Positions 8,671-16,541 of a DNA stretch of 38,427 nucleotides are shown in pieces. The notes beneath the pieces were generated by a model that was not told the DNA's origin, did not search any database, and worked only from the letters and a program-made list of their open reading frames with translations. Positions within the stretch are counted from its first letter, which is position 1; every line of letters begins with the position of its first letter. The position numbers and the translations under genes are program-made. This stretch comes from a virus: the IMG/VR virus record IMGVR_UViG_3300009091_000032, positions 1 through 38,427 of that record; one strand, written 5' to 3'.

Positions 8671-9084
8671 GTGGCGGACCTCGTCAACCACCCGCCGCAC
8701 TACACGTCTCACCCCAGCGGAACCGAGTGCTTGGATGTCGTCTCGTTGCTTGGGTTCTGCTTGGGCAACGCCCTCAAGTACGTCTGGCGCTTCGATCAGA
8801 AGGGCGGGGTCGAAGACCTCAAGAAGGCCAACTTCTACTTCTGCTACTTCTTGAAGAGGGAGTGGCCCGTGGAGTTGGTGGGCTCGGCCTCCCGGACACT
8901 CTTCGTTGGCTTGATGCTTAGGGTCCTCGTGCACGAGACCGACATCTTGAAGCGGATCGTCTTCGCCAGCGTGCTGGCCGCCCTGAATTTCGAGGATCCT
9001 TCTCTTCTCACGGATGCTGTGGAGGCACTTCGGGAGCGGATTCTTCTTGAGGATCCGACCTACGTGCTCCCCGACGAGTTCTAG
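8671..9084 (+). CDS. DUF3310-type phage protein
   Basis: 137 residues from GTG 8671, one base after the previous stop. The N-terminal half matches the DUF3310 pattern: VNHPPHYTSHPSGTECLDVV, then GNALKYVWRF and KGGVEDLKKANFY. These small proteins are widespread in phages and are sometimes listed as nucleotide-kinase-like, but their activity is not established. The C-terminal half (about residues 65-137) extends the usual family length and is hydrophobic and helical, ending DPTYVLPDEF. The place between recombinase and exonuclease genes fits nucleotide or DNA metabolism. Confidence 0.8.
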   Translation: MADLVNHPPHYTSHPSGTECLDVVSLLGFCLGNALKYVWRFDQKGGVEDLKKANFYFCYFLKREWPVELVGSASRTLFVGLMLRVLVHETDILKRIVFASVLAALNFEDPSLLTDAVEALRERILLEDPTYVLPDEF

Positions 9085-9086
9085 TC

Positions 9087-10007
9087 GTGGCCTCCAAGGT
9101 CCTGCTGGTCGACGCGCAGAACTGCCTCTACCGGGCTGCGTACCGGATCGGGGCGGAGCTCGGTCGCAAGCAGGAACCGGTCTACGGGCCCTCGACCCGG
9201 GCGGCCTTCCTCTCGATGGTCCGGGCAGCGGCTTCGCGCGTCCTGCCCCGCATGGTCTGGGTGGTCTGGGATGGAGGCCGATCCAAGCGGCGCTTGAGCC
9301 TCCATCCCACCTACAAGGCCTCGAAGCATCCCTTGGCCGAGCAGGTCCGCCGGGACCAGTGGTCCGACGTGGCGGAGATCTCGCGCCTTCTGCTGCGACT
9401 GGGCTGCAGGGTGCTCGTCCTGCCCGGGCGGGAGGCCGACGACGTGCTCGCCTTCCTCGCGCGGAAGTTCGAGGCTCCGGTCGTGCTCTCGGACGATCAG
9501 GACTACCTGCAGTTGGTCGAGGGGGGCGTGGCGGTCTATCGGCAGTCGGCCGAGGAGTACGTCTCGCGCCTGAACTTCCGCGAGCGCTTCGGGGTCGAGC
9601 CCGAGTCCTATCTGCTCTACCGAGCGCTGGTGGGTGACCGGTCGGACAACCTCGAGGGCGTCCCCGGGATCGGGGAGAAGATCGCCTCCAGCCTCGTCAA
9701 CGATCCGACGATCACGACTCCGGAGCAGTTGGCCAAGCGGGTCCAGACCGATGGCGTGAAGTGGGCTGTGAAGCCTCGGATCCGGGCCCTTGTGCTCGAG
9801 AACCTCGACCGCATCCGAATCAACATCGAGATGCTCGATACGGCTCGTGAGATCCTCAACGTCGACGAGATCTCCAAGATCCACATGGCCATGACCTCCG
9901 ACATCGTCTTCGACGAGTCCGTTGCCTCGGACTTGGGACGGTTGGGGGTCAGTTGGATGGTGGACAACTTCACAATCTGGTCGCAATGTTTCAGGAGACT
10001 CGTGTGA
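9087..10007 (+). CDS. 5'-3' exonuclease / flap endonuclease (T4 RNase H or T5 D15 type)
   Basis: 306 residues from GTG 9087. It has the acidic residues of the FEN/PIN-like family: an N-terminal LLVDAQN, PGREADDVLAF with paired Asp, VLSDDQDYLQLV, and GDRSDN followed by the helix-hairpin-helix GVPGIGEKIASSL. The family removes RNA primers and 5' flaps during lagging-strand synthesis. Since the polymerase upstream has no 5'-3' exonuclease domain of its own, this stand-alone protein probably supplies that activity. The final codons overlap the next gene's start. Confidence 0.88.
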   Translation: MASKVLLVDAQNCLYRAAYRIGAELGRKQEPVYGPSTRAAFLSMVRAAASRVLPRMVWVVWDGGRSKRRLSLHPTYKASKHPLAEQVRRDQWSDVAEISRLLLRLGCRVLVLPGREADDVLAFLARKFEAPVVLSDDQDYLQLVEGGVAVYRQSAEEYVSRLNFRERFGVEPESYLLYRALVGDRSDNLEGVPGIGEKIASSLVNDPTITTPEQLAKRVQTDGVKWAVKPRIRALVLENLDRIRINIEMLDTAREILNVDEISKIHMAMTSDIVFDESVASDLGRLGVSWMVDNFTIWSQCFRRLV

Positions 10008-10270
10008 GACTTTCTTCGGAGGTTCCCTTGAGCGAGCGTCTCGACCGTGGCATGTTGGTCTTCGTCCACCTCGGAGCCAGCGAGCAGATCCGCATCCTCG
10101 AGTACACCGTTCCCCCCCATTCCCTGCTCCGCCCGGAGCCTCCGGATGTCAACGGGTGGGAGTTGGTGTCGACGGAGATCCTCGGGAACGGCTTGACCGA
10201 CGGGGGCACCAAGTACCGGTGCACCTGGCGGCGCAAGGTGGAGCCCACCAAGGTCCCCCTGCACGACTGA
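10004..10270 (+). CDS. Hypothetical small protein
   Basis: 88 residues if read from GTG 10004, which is preceded by AGGAG at 9993-9997 and overlaps the exonuclease stop. In-frame ATGs at 9953 and 9986 would give longer forms lying over the exonuclease gene and lack the ribosome site. The chain looks soluble and beta-rich, with segments RILEYTVPP and WELVSTEIL and a C-terminal TKYRCTWRRKV. Function unknown. Confidence 0.58.
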   Translation: MRLSSEVPLSERLDRGMLVFVHLGASEQIRILEYTVPPHSLLRPEPPDVNGWELVSTEILGNGLTDGGTKYRCTWRRKVEPTKVPLHD

Positions 10271-10279
10271 GGAGCCCCC

Positions 10280-10504
10280 GTGGCCGAGCGCAGGGTTCGT
10301 ATCACCCGCGGGGCTCCGGCCTCCATGCAGATGATCGAGTTGGGGGACGAGGAGTTCCTGTTGGCCATGAACTCCTTGGTCCAGTTGATCGGAGGGTCCC
10401 CCAAGGACAATCGGCTGGGCTCCTACTTCATCCCGGCCAACTCCGTGGACTACACCATCGAGTGCCTGATCGATGCCGGGGTCAAGGTCGAGGTCTCGAA
10501 GTGA
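10280..10504 (+). CDS. Hypothetical small protein
   Basis: 74 residues from GTG 10280, nine bases after the previous stop, with GAGGAGC upstream. It looks soluble and mixed alpha/beta (FLLAMNSLVQLIGG, SYFIPANSVDYTIECL). No motif is recognised. Its stop overlaps the GTG of the nuclease-like gene that follows, so the two are probably co-translated. Confidence 0.6.
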   Translation: MAERRVRITRGAPASMQMIELGDEEFLLAMNSLVQLIGGSPKDNRLGSYFIPANSVDYTIECLIDAGVKVEVSK

Positions 10505-11283
10505 GCCGTGATCCGACTTCGGCCGATGTGATCGAGGCCCTGCGGCGCAAGTACGCAGCGCCCGAGTGGGCCCTGTTCGAGCAGGTGGCTCGAGGCACGG
10601 GCTACGCTGCCCGGGGCCTGTGCGATGCCATGGCCTTGAGCCTTTGGCCCTCGAGGGGGATCCGCCTGATGGGCTTCGAGGTCAAGGTCTACCGCAACGA
10701 CTGGCTGCGCGAGTTGAAAGACCCGAAGAAGGCGGATCCTTTCGTCCTGAGGTGCCACCAGTGGTACATCGTAGCCCCGGTCGGTGTGGTCCAAGACGTG
10801 TCGGAGTTGCCTCCGGACTGGGGCTTGCTCGTCTTGAAGTCCGACCGGAAGCTGTGGACGATGAAGGAAGCCGCGTCGCGCGAACCCGGGCCCCCGGACT
10901 GGCTCTTCTTGGCTGCGTTGCTGCGCCGGGCTCACGAGTCGATGGATCAGGTGCGCCAACTGCGGGTTCGGGAGATGGCCGAACAACTCTTCGCCTCGGA
11001 GAAGGAGTCTCTGGAGAGGCGGATGGCCGACGTGCGGAGGGGGCACGAAGAGTTGCAGAAGAAGGTCTACGCTTTCGAGCGGGCCTCGGGGGTTTCTCTC
11101 CAACGGGCGTGGGATGGCGGGGAGATCGGAGAGGGCGTGCGCTTGCTGCTCAACGGCGGGCTCAAGGACCACCTCTGGAAGATCGAGCAAGCGGCCCGTC
11201 AACTGCGCGAGGCTTCGGAGGTAGCGGAGAAGGCAGTGGAGTCGGCGAAGGCCTGTGAGTTCAAAGCCGAACTTTCCAAGTAG
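10501..11283 (+). CDS. MmcB-like PD-(D/E)XK nuclease with coiled-coil tail
   Basis: 260 residues from GTG 10501 (GTGA overlap). Residues 35-115 resemble the MmcB-like branch of PD-(D/E)XK nucleases: LCDAMALSLWPSRG, then GFEVKVYRNDWLRELKDPKKADPF with the E-x-K signature, then HQWYIVAPVGVV and LPPDWGLLVL. Related phage proteins are usually annotated as hypothetical or as DNA-repair nucleases. The rest, from about residue 130, is a long charged helix with heptad spacing, probably a coiled coil for oligomerisation. It closes the replication block. About 100 bases without a gene follow. Confidence 0.68.
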   Translation: MSRDPTSADVIEALRRKYAAPEWALFEQVARGTGYAARGLCDAMALSLWPSRGIRLMGFEVKVYRNDWLRELKDPKKADPFVLRCHQWYIVAPVGVVQDVSELPPDWGLLVLKSDRKLWTMKEAASREPGPPDWLFLAALLRRAHESMDQVRQLRVREMAEQLFASEKESLERRMADVRRGHEELQKKVYAFERASGVSLQRAWDGGEIGEGVRLLLNGGLKDHLWKIEQAARQLREASEVAEKAVESAKACEFKAELSK

Positions 11284-11351
11284 CCACGGATGAAATCTCT
11301 CTCACCGTAACCTAGATTCCCACCCCCAAGGGTAGTAGGTAAAAACTCCGT

Positions 11352-11360
11352 GCTACACTA
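11352..11360 (+). promoter_or_regulatory. Weak promoter candidate upstream of the SbcD-SbcC gene
   Basis: The 100-base gap at 11284-11383 is one of the few breaks in the gene chain. It contains TGCTACACT, which fits an extended -10 box (TGC plus TACACT at 11355-11360). The expected -35 position reads GTAGTA and does not match TTGACA. The start codon at 11384 has its own ribosome site, TTGAGGAGA. The gap could also be a plain leader. Confidence 0.28.
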
Positions 11361-11383
11361 CTGGAAGTAGTTGAGGAGACTCG

Positions 11384-14300
11384 ATGCAGATTCTGGCGAC
11401 GGGGGATCTACATATTTCGCCCTTCGGCGAATTTTCCCGTAGTCTCGATGCAGAAGGCCTCACCTCTCTCGCCCGGCGGCACATCGAGACCGCCAAGTGG
11501 ATCCGCACTCTCTTCCGCAAGACCAGATCCGAACTGCTGCTGCTCAACGGGGACCTGACTTCGATCCCCGGCCGGCTCGATGCGCCGACGATCAAGCTGT
11601 TGGAGTTGGTCGAGCGCGAGTGGGCCGACGTGCCCCGCGTGGTCAACGTAGGCAACCACGATCTCTCGATCAAGGTCGGGCTGCACAACCTGCACCTGCA
11701 CTCTCTCCTAGCTGGGGTCCACGTCGTGGACGAGCCCGTCTACCAGACGGGCAACCTTTGGGTCGTCCCCTACACCTACACGCTCGAGGAGCAGCAGCTC
11801 GTCCTCTCGACGATCCCGGACGGCGCGGTCGTGGCGATCCACTACCCCCTCTTGGGGGCCCAGATGACGCCCCAGATCGCCGAGGGCTCCGGGCTCGAGA
11901 TGGACGAGCTCCTCCGGTTCCGGTTCGTCATCGCCTCCCACTACCACCTGCCCCAGGTCCGCACGGGCTCCACGGGGATCGTGCTGGGCTCCGAGATGAT
12001 CGGCCACATCCCGCCGGGCTCGGTCGTGGTCACCGGGACCCCGATGCCCCACTCCTTCGCGGATACCGGCGAGGCCTACGGGGTCTGGTTCCTCGACACG
12101 GAGACAGGAGAGAGCGAGTTCTTCGTCAATCCGCACGCCCCGGTCTACGTCTCGGAGACCGTCCGGACGATGGGCGAGGCCGCCGAGGTCCTGAACCGCC
12201 ACCCCAGCCGGGAGACCTTCTTCTCGCTGACCGCGCCCAAGGACATCGCCGACCGGCTGCCCAAGGAGCCCAACCTCAGGATTCGTCGTACAAGGCCCGA
12301 ATCGGCCTCGGGGCTGCCCCGGGTACGGGTCCAGTCCGAATCCCCGGTCTGGCCCAACCTGGTGGCCTACGCCGCCCACGCCAAGCTCGACCTCGACTGC
12401 AACGCGGCCGAGGAGATGCTCGCTCCCATGATCGCCGAGATCACGGCCCAGACGAACACGGGCCCGATCAGCTTCACCCGGCTCCAGATCAAGGACTTCA
12501 TGTCGTGGGGCGAGGCGGATCTCGACCTGACGGGTTCCGGGCTCGTGCTGGTCTCGGGCACCAACCACGACACCTCGACGGCCAGTTCGAACGGCTCGGG
12601 CAAGTCGAGCCTGCTCGAGGCCATCGCCTTCGCCCTCTACGGCTCGACCTTCCGCAGCTTCGAGACGAAGGACAAGGTGGTCCGCTCGGGCGCTGTGACC
12701 TCACATGTGACGGTCACGCTGGTCACGCGGGAGGGAGAGTTCGAAGTTTCCCGCTCCCGAAAGGCCAAGGGCGGGGCCTCCGTGTCCCTGCGCAAGCGCG
12801 ACGGGGACCGCTGGGTGGACATCTCCCGCGGCTCGGCTCCGGGCACCGACCAAGCCATCGTCGAGACCTTCGGGCTGGACGCCGAGACCTTCTCGACCCT
12901 GGCCTTCTTCGGCAGCCGGTACGGCAACCAGTTCTCCCTGATGGGCGATGCCGACCGCAAGCGGTTCCTCGGGGCCGTCCTGGGGATCTCCCAGTACGAG
13001 GCCCTGCGCGCCAAGCTGCGGGACCGGCTCGGGGCCCTGACTAAGGAGTTCGCGGCCTTGGACGCGAGCCTCAAGGCCCAGTTGAGGACCTTGGAGCAAC
13101 TCGAAGGACAGGTGGCCTCCGAGCAGGACTCGATTGCCGAGCGCAAGAAGGAAGGCCAACTCCTCCAGCGCGAACTTTCCGGAAAGATCAGAGTCTGGAA
13201 GGCCGAATCCAAGGGGATCAACGAAAAGATCGAGGCGGTCACGGCCCAAGAGGCCACGATCCGGGAGGGCTTGGCCGGCCTCGTGGATCCCGCGCCCCAG
13301 ATCGAGTCCCTGCAGCGCGAGGCGGACTCCTACGGGGCCCAGATCACCCGGCTGGAGAAGGACATCGAGCGGGGCCGGAAAGACCTCGCAGCGGCCCAGC
13401 GGGACCTCGCCGAGGCCCAGTTCCTCTGCCCGACCTGCGGTCAGGAGTTGCCCGAGGTGGGCAAGGAGGAGATCCGCTCCAAGTTGTTCGGCACCATCAA
13501 GGCCACGGCCGAGCGCGGGGTCGGCCTCCAGGCCCAACTGGCCGAGCAGCGGGATCTTCGGCAGGCTCGCCTCGGGGACCTCGAGGCCCTGCGGGCCAAG
13601 ACGGGCGGTCTCCAAGCCCAGCGGGAGGCTCTCAACGACCAGTTGCGCGAGGTGGTCGCCGAGCGGGCCCGCCTGCGCGGGGCGGACGGGCACCTGACGA
13701 ACGAGATCGCCCAAGCTGAGGCCCAAGTCGCCGAGTTGAAGGGCCGCGACTACGAAGCGGCCCTGCGGCGGCTCGAGGGGGTCCTCGCCACCACTCGCAA
13801 GGGGGCCCAAGACCTGACGGCCCAAGTCGACGAGTTGTCGGGCAAGGTGGGTCTCGCCCAGCAACTCGACCGCATGCTCTCGCCCCAAGGGGTCGTGTCC
13901 TACCTGCTCGATTCGGCCCTCTCCTCGCTCAACTCCTACCTCGACTACCTGTCCGGCCCGATCTTCGGGGGCGACTACGCGATCGCCCTCGACTCGACCC
14001 GCGAGTTGGCCAAGGGCGGGGAGGAGAACCGGATCTCGATCCGGTACTCGACACCGGCGGGTTCCTACTCCGCCTCCTCGGACGGGGAGAGGCGGAAGGC
14101 TGACCTGGCAATCTTTCTCGCTGTGAACTTCTTGGCGGGTGCTCAAGGGATGGGCTGCCCGTCGTTGGCGGTGTTGGACGAGGCCCTGGACTCGCTCGAT
14201 GCGGTGGCTGCTCGCGCCGTCGTCGAGGCGGTGGACCGTTTCGCTACCGAAGAGGGTCGCAGGGTGTTCCTCGTGTCCCACTCTCCCGATGTCGTCGTCT

Positions 14301-14407
14301 GGGTGGGCGAAGAGTTGCGGGTCGAGAAGCGCTCGGGGGTTTCGTTGCTCGTCCGGGAGCCAGGCGAGTCCGCGAACGAGACCTCCGAGGTCCACTCGGT
14401 GGCTTGA
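11384..14407 (+). CDS. SbcD-SbcC (Mre11-Rad50) fusion nuclease/ATPase
   Basis: 1007 residues in one frame. Residues 1-330 are a SbcD/Mre11-type metallophosphoesterase: GDLH at 7-10, NGD at 55-57, GNHD at 90-93, IHYP, and ASHYH in place of the usual GHxH. Residues 365-1007 are SbcC/Rad50: Walker A GSGKSS at 404-409 followed by LLEAIAFALYG, two long coiled coils flanking a zinc hook CPTC at 682-685, an ABC signature SDGERRKADL at 899-908, Walker B with Asp932-Glu933 (LAVLDEALDSLD) and SHS. In T4 and bacteria the two halves are separate genes (gp47/gp46, sbcD/sbcC). Here every catalytic motif of both is in one polypeptide. It should process DNA ends for recombination together with UvsX. Confidence 0.93.
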   Translation: MQILATGDLHISPFGEFSRSLDAEGLTSLARRHIETAKWIRTLFRKTRSELLLLNGDLTSIPGRLDAPTIKLLELVEREWADVPRVVNVGNHDLSIKVGLHNLHLHSLLAGVHVVDEPVYQTGNLWVVPYTYTLEEQQLVLSTIPDGAVVAIHYPLLGAQMTPQIAEGSGLEMDELLRFRFVIASHYHLPQVRTGSTGIVLGSEMIGHIPPGSVVVTGTPMPHSFADTGEAYGVWFLDTETGESEFFVNPHAPVYVSETVRTMGEAAEVLNRHPSRETFFSLTAPKDIADRLPKEPNLRIRRTRPESASGLPRVRVQSESPVWPNLVAYAAHAKLDLDCNAAEEMLAPMIAEITAQTNTGPISFTRLQIKDFMSWGEADLDLTGSGLVLVSGTNHDTSTASSNGSGKSSLLEAIAFALYGSTFRSFETKDKVVRSGAVTSHVTVTLVTREGEFEVSRSRKAKGGASVSLRKRDGDRWVDISRGSAPGTDQAIVETFGLDAETFSTLAFFGSRYGNQFSLMGDADRKRFLGAVLGISQYEALRAKLRDRLGALTKEFAALDASLKAQLRTLEQLEGQVASEQDSIAERKKEGQLLQRELSGKIRVWKAESKGINEKIEAVTAQEATIREGLAGLVDPAPQIESLQREADSYGAQITRLEKDIERGRKDLAAAQRDLAEAQFLCPTCGQELPEVGKEEIRSKLFGTIKATAERGVGLQAQLAEQRDLRQARLGDLEALRAKTGGLQAQREALNDQLREVVAERARLRGADGHLTNEIAQAEAQVAELKGRDYEAALRRLEGVLATTRKGAQDLTAQVDELSGKVGLAQQLDRMLSPQGVVSYLLDSALSSLNSYLDYLSGPIFGGDYAIALDSTRELAKGGEENRISIRYSTPAGSYSASSDGERRKADLAIFLAVNFLAGAQGMGCPSLAVLDEALDSLDAVAARAVVEAVDRFATEEGRRVFLVSHSPDVVVWVGEELRVEKRSGVSLLVREPGESANETSEVHSVA

Positions 14408-14432
14408 AGGAGGAGAGGGAGAGCCTGATGGA

Positions 14433-15260
14433 ATGAAGACTTACCTGGAGATGGCTCGGTCGTCCTATGACGCCAAGCGGTGTTCAGAGGCATTCCAACA
14501 GCTTTCCCGGAACCCCAAGAGTCCTGAGTTGGTCGCCCAGGTGATCGAGCAGGCGATGCCGGTGCTTGGTTGCCACCTGTCGACCACCTTTCGGCTCGTC
14601 ATCCGACCGGACACGGACGAGTACGACGAGGTTCTCTCCTCGATCCCGATGGCTCTGTACGAGTACCTGTCTTCGGACCGGTTCTATCGGCGCTACTACG
14701 ACAACCCGGACACGCTCTTTGCCTTCCTCTACGGCCTGATCCGCTACGAGATCCTGAACGTCTTGAAGCGGACCCGCCGCAGTTCCCGGGTGGACCCGGC
14801 GGTCATCCCGCGGCTCGGGACCGCTCACTCCAGCGCGGCGCTCGAGTCCTCGGCGTTCTACGTCGAGATGAAGATCCTGGCCGACGAGTTGCCCCGCTAC
14901 TTCCGGAGCGAGGTCCTGAAGGACCTGCGCTTCGAGGGCGAGGACCGCCTGATCTGCGAGACCATCCTGCAGCAGGTGATCGACTCGGAGGGAGTTCCTT
15001 GGGCCCTGATCTCGACCCGCTTCCGGGGGGTTCCGCGCGAGCGGGTGAAGTTCTTGGCGGAGCACATCATCGTCCGGTTGAAGGAAGTCATCGAGAGCAA
15101 CCGGGCGATCATCGACAACCTGCCCTACGTGGCGGACTGCGATGCGGCGGAGAGCGAGCGCCTGATGGCCTTCGCGTCCTTCGAGGACCAGCTTCACAGC
15201 CTCCCGGCCGGCCATCCCCACCCCTCGTCCCGGCACGAGCTCTTGGTGGAAGCGTCATGA
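14433..15260 (+). CDS. Helical protein, possibly a sigma-like factor
   Basis: 275 residues from ATG 14433. It is all-alpha. The stretch TLFAFLYGLIRYEILNVL followed by KRTRRSS resembles the conserved core-binding helix of sigma-70 region 2 (an Arg/aromatic-rich helix ending in basic residues). Near the C-terminus, DRLICETILQQ and the later RERVKFLAEHIIVRL could be a region-4-like helix-turn-helix. The match is by eye and weak. The next gene looks like a Mor-type activator, which makes a transcription role more plausible. It might instead be an unrelated helical protein. The upstream sequence GGAGGAGAGGGAG is a strong ribosome site. Confidence 0.5.
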   Translation: MKTYLEMARSSYDAKRCSEAFQQLSRNPKSPELVAQVIEQAMPVLGCHLSTTFRLVIRPDTDEYDEVLSSIPMALYEYLSSDRFYRRYYDNPDTLFAFLYGLIRYEILNVLKRTRRSSRVDPAVIPRLGTAHSSAALESSAFYVEMKILADELPRYFRSEVLKDLRFEGEDRLICETILQQVIDSEGVPWALISTRFRGVPRERVKFLAEHIIVRLKEVIESNRAIIDNLPYVADCDAAESERLMAFASFEDQLHSLPAGHPHPSSRHELLVEAS

Positions 15261-15273
15261 GGGGGACGGGACC

Positions 15274-15786
15274 GTGGCACTAGGCCACTCGAAGGTCCAG
15301 GCGACCGAGGCGCAGGTCCTGCGGGCCCTTGCCAAGACCCTGTCGCCGACCGAAGATGTACACCTGATCTTCGCGACCTACTGCGCGACCCGCTATCCGG
15401 TCATCCCGAGGCTCTACAAAGTCTTGGGCAAGCGGATGCTCGAGTTCGTCAACCTGTTCGGGGGCCTGACGCTGGCCCTGCCGTTGCTCACCGAGGACGA
15501 CTCGGAGTTCTCCTACTCCCACCTGCCGGAGATCCATCGGCTCTTTGGGGAGCGGATCGCGATCGACCTGTATGAGGAGTTCCGGGGCGAGCGTCTGGTC
15601 CTGCCCTCGCCGAAGTACCTTGCCTCGGCCCTGCGCGAGGTGGACATCTACTGCTACCTCGAGCGGACGAAGGAACAGCAGGCCAAGATGGTCCGGACCT
15701 TGGCCTCGCGCTACCAGATCTCGTCGACCGAGGTGCGCTTGGCCCGCCAGAAGGTCCGGACGGCTCTAGGCGGAGGGCTGCGATGA
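15274..15786 (+). CDS. Mor-like transcription activator, apparently duplicated
   Basis: 170 residues from GTG 15274. Residues about 75-165 follow the pattern of the Mu Mor/C activator family: LPEIHRLFGERIAIDLYEEF, then RGERLVLPS, then a helix-turn-helix-like LASRYQISSTEVRLARQKV. The earlier segment IPRLYKVLGKRMLEFVNLF plus GGLTLALP has the same spacing as the first half of this unit, suggesting an internal duplication. Mor-type proteins activate middle or late phage promoters. Location just before the packaging genes fits control of late transcription. Its last codons overlap the following gene. Confidence 0.55.
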   Translation: MALGHSKVQATEAQVLRALAKTLSPTEDVHLIFATYCATRYPVIPRLYKVLGKRMLEFVNLFGGLTLALPLLTEDDSEFSYSHLPEIHRLFGERIAIDLYEEFRGERLVLPSPKYLASALREVDIYCYLERTKEQQAKMVRTLASRYQISSTEVRLARQKVRTALGGGLR

Positions 15787-16541
15787 AGATCTCGGAGGAG
15801 TCCCCGCTCCGGAAGCGCCAGAACCGCAAGAAGGCCTCGGCCAAGGCGAAGAAAGCGAGAAAAGCGAAAGAAGTCGTGGAGACCGCCCTCGCCGTGATCC
15901 AGCCCAAGATCCTCTTCGACGAGCCCGGGCCCGGGGGCTCGCCCGCTCCGGCCCAAGCGGAGAGGGGCCCAGCGGAGAGGAAGCCGGCGGAACTCTCGGA
16001 GTACCAGAAGCAGGGGACGGCGGGCCTCGAGTTGGCCCGGGACTTTGCCCTCACGATCGGCAAGGCCGACGAGCAACTCACCCAGCGGGTCAACGAGGTC
16101 CTCCTTTCGGACAGCAAGCTCAAGATCCATGTCGCATCCATCGCGTTCAGTCGAAAGTACATCGAGTCGATCGTCTCCATGCTGGGGGTCCTCGACAAGA
16201 TCGAGGCGGAGATCGCGAAGCTGGAGTTCCACAAGATGGAGGGTCCGGAGTTGGCGGCCTACCACCAGTTGGTGACCAACCGGATCGAGCTCATGCTCCG
16301 CTTCCTCCTGGCCTTGGCCGCGCTCGAGCCCCTGGAGCGGATCGAGCCAACCATCATCCCCGAGGAGGTTGCGGTCGAGTTGGCCAAGCGGGTGGGCCCG
16401 GAGATCGAGAACCTGCCGGTCGCCGCTCGGCGCAAGGTCGTGTCGATCATGGACCGGATCAACAGCCGGCCCGCCGTGGTAGAGGCCTTGGCCGCCCAGG
16501 CCGAGTCGGCTGAGCAGGGGCATGGAACCGACGCCGGGTAA
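15783..16541 (+). CDS. Hypothetical protein upstream of terminase, candidate small terminase
   Basis: 252 residues from ATG 15783, overlapping the preceding stop. The first 30 residues are extremely basic (many Lys and Arg), followed by a Pro/Ala/Glu linker and an all-alpha domain from about residue 70 with long amphipathic helices (SIVSMLGVLDKIEAEIAKL, RIELMLRFLLALAAL). The stop lies 20 bases inside the large terminase gene. A basic N-terminus, helical core and position next to the large subunit fit a small terminase subunit, but no family signature is seen, so this stays a proposal based on context. Confidence 0.55.
   Translation: MKISEESPLRKRQNRKKASAKAKKARKAKEVVETALAVIQPKILFDEPGPGGSPAPAQAERGPAERKPAELSEYQKQGTAGLELARDFALTIGKADEQLTQRVNEVLLSDSKLKIHVASIAFSRKYIESIVSMLGVLDKIEAEIAKLEFHKMEGPELAAYHQLVTNRIELMLRFLLALAALEPLERIEPTIIPEEVAVELAKRVGPEIENLPVAARRKVVSIMDRINSRPAVVEALAAQAESAEQGHGTDAG

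Noticed and set aside
12701-14395. Minus-strand open frame of 564 codons opposite the SbcD-SbcC gene
   Set aside because: Same shadow effect. The plus-strand frame carries the Walker, hook and signature motifs.
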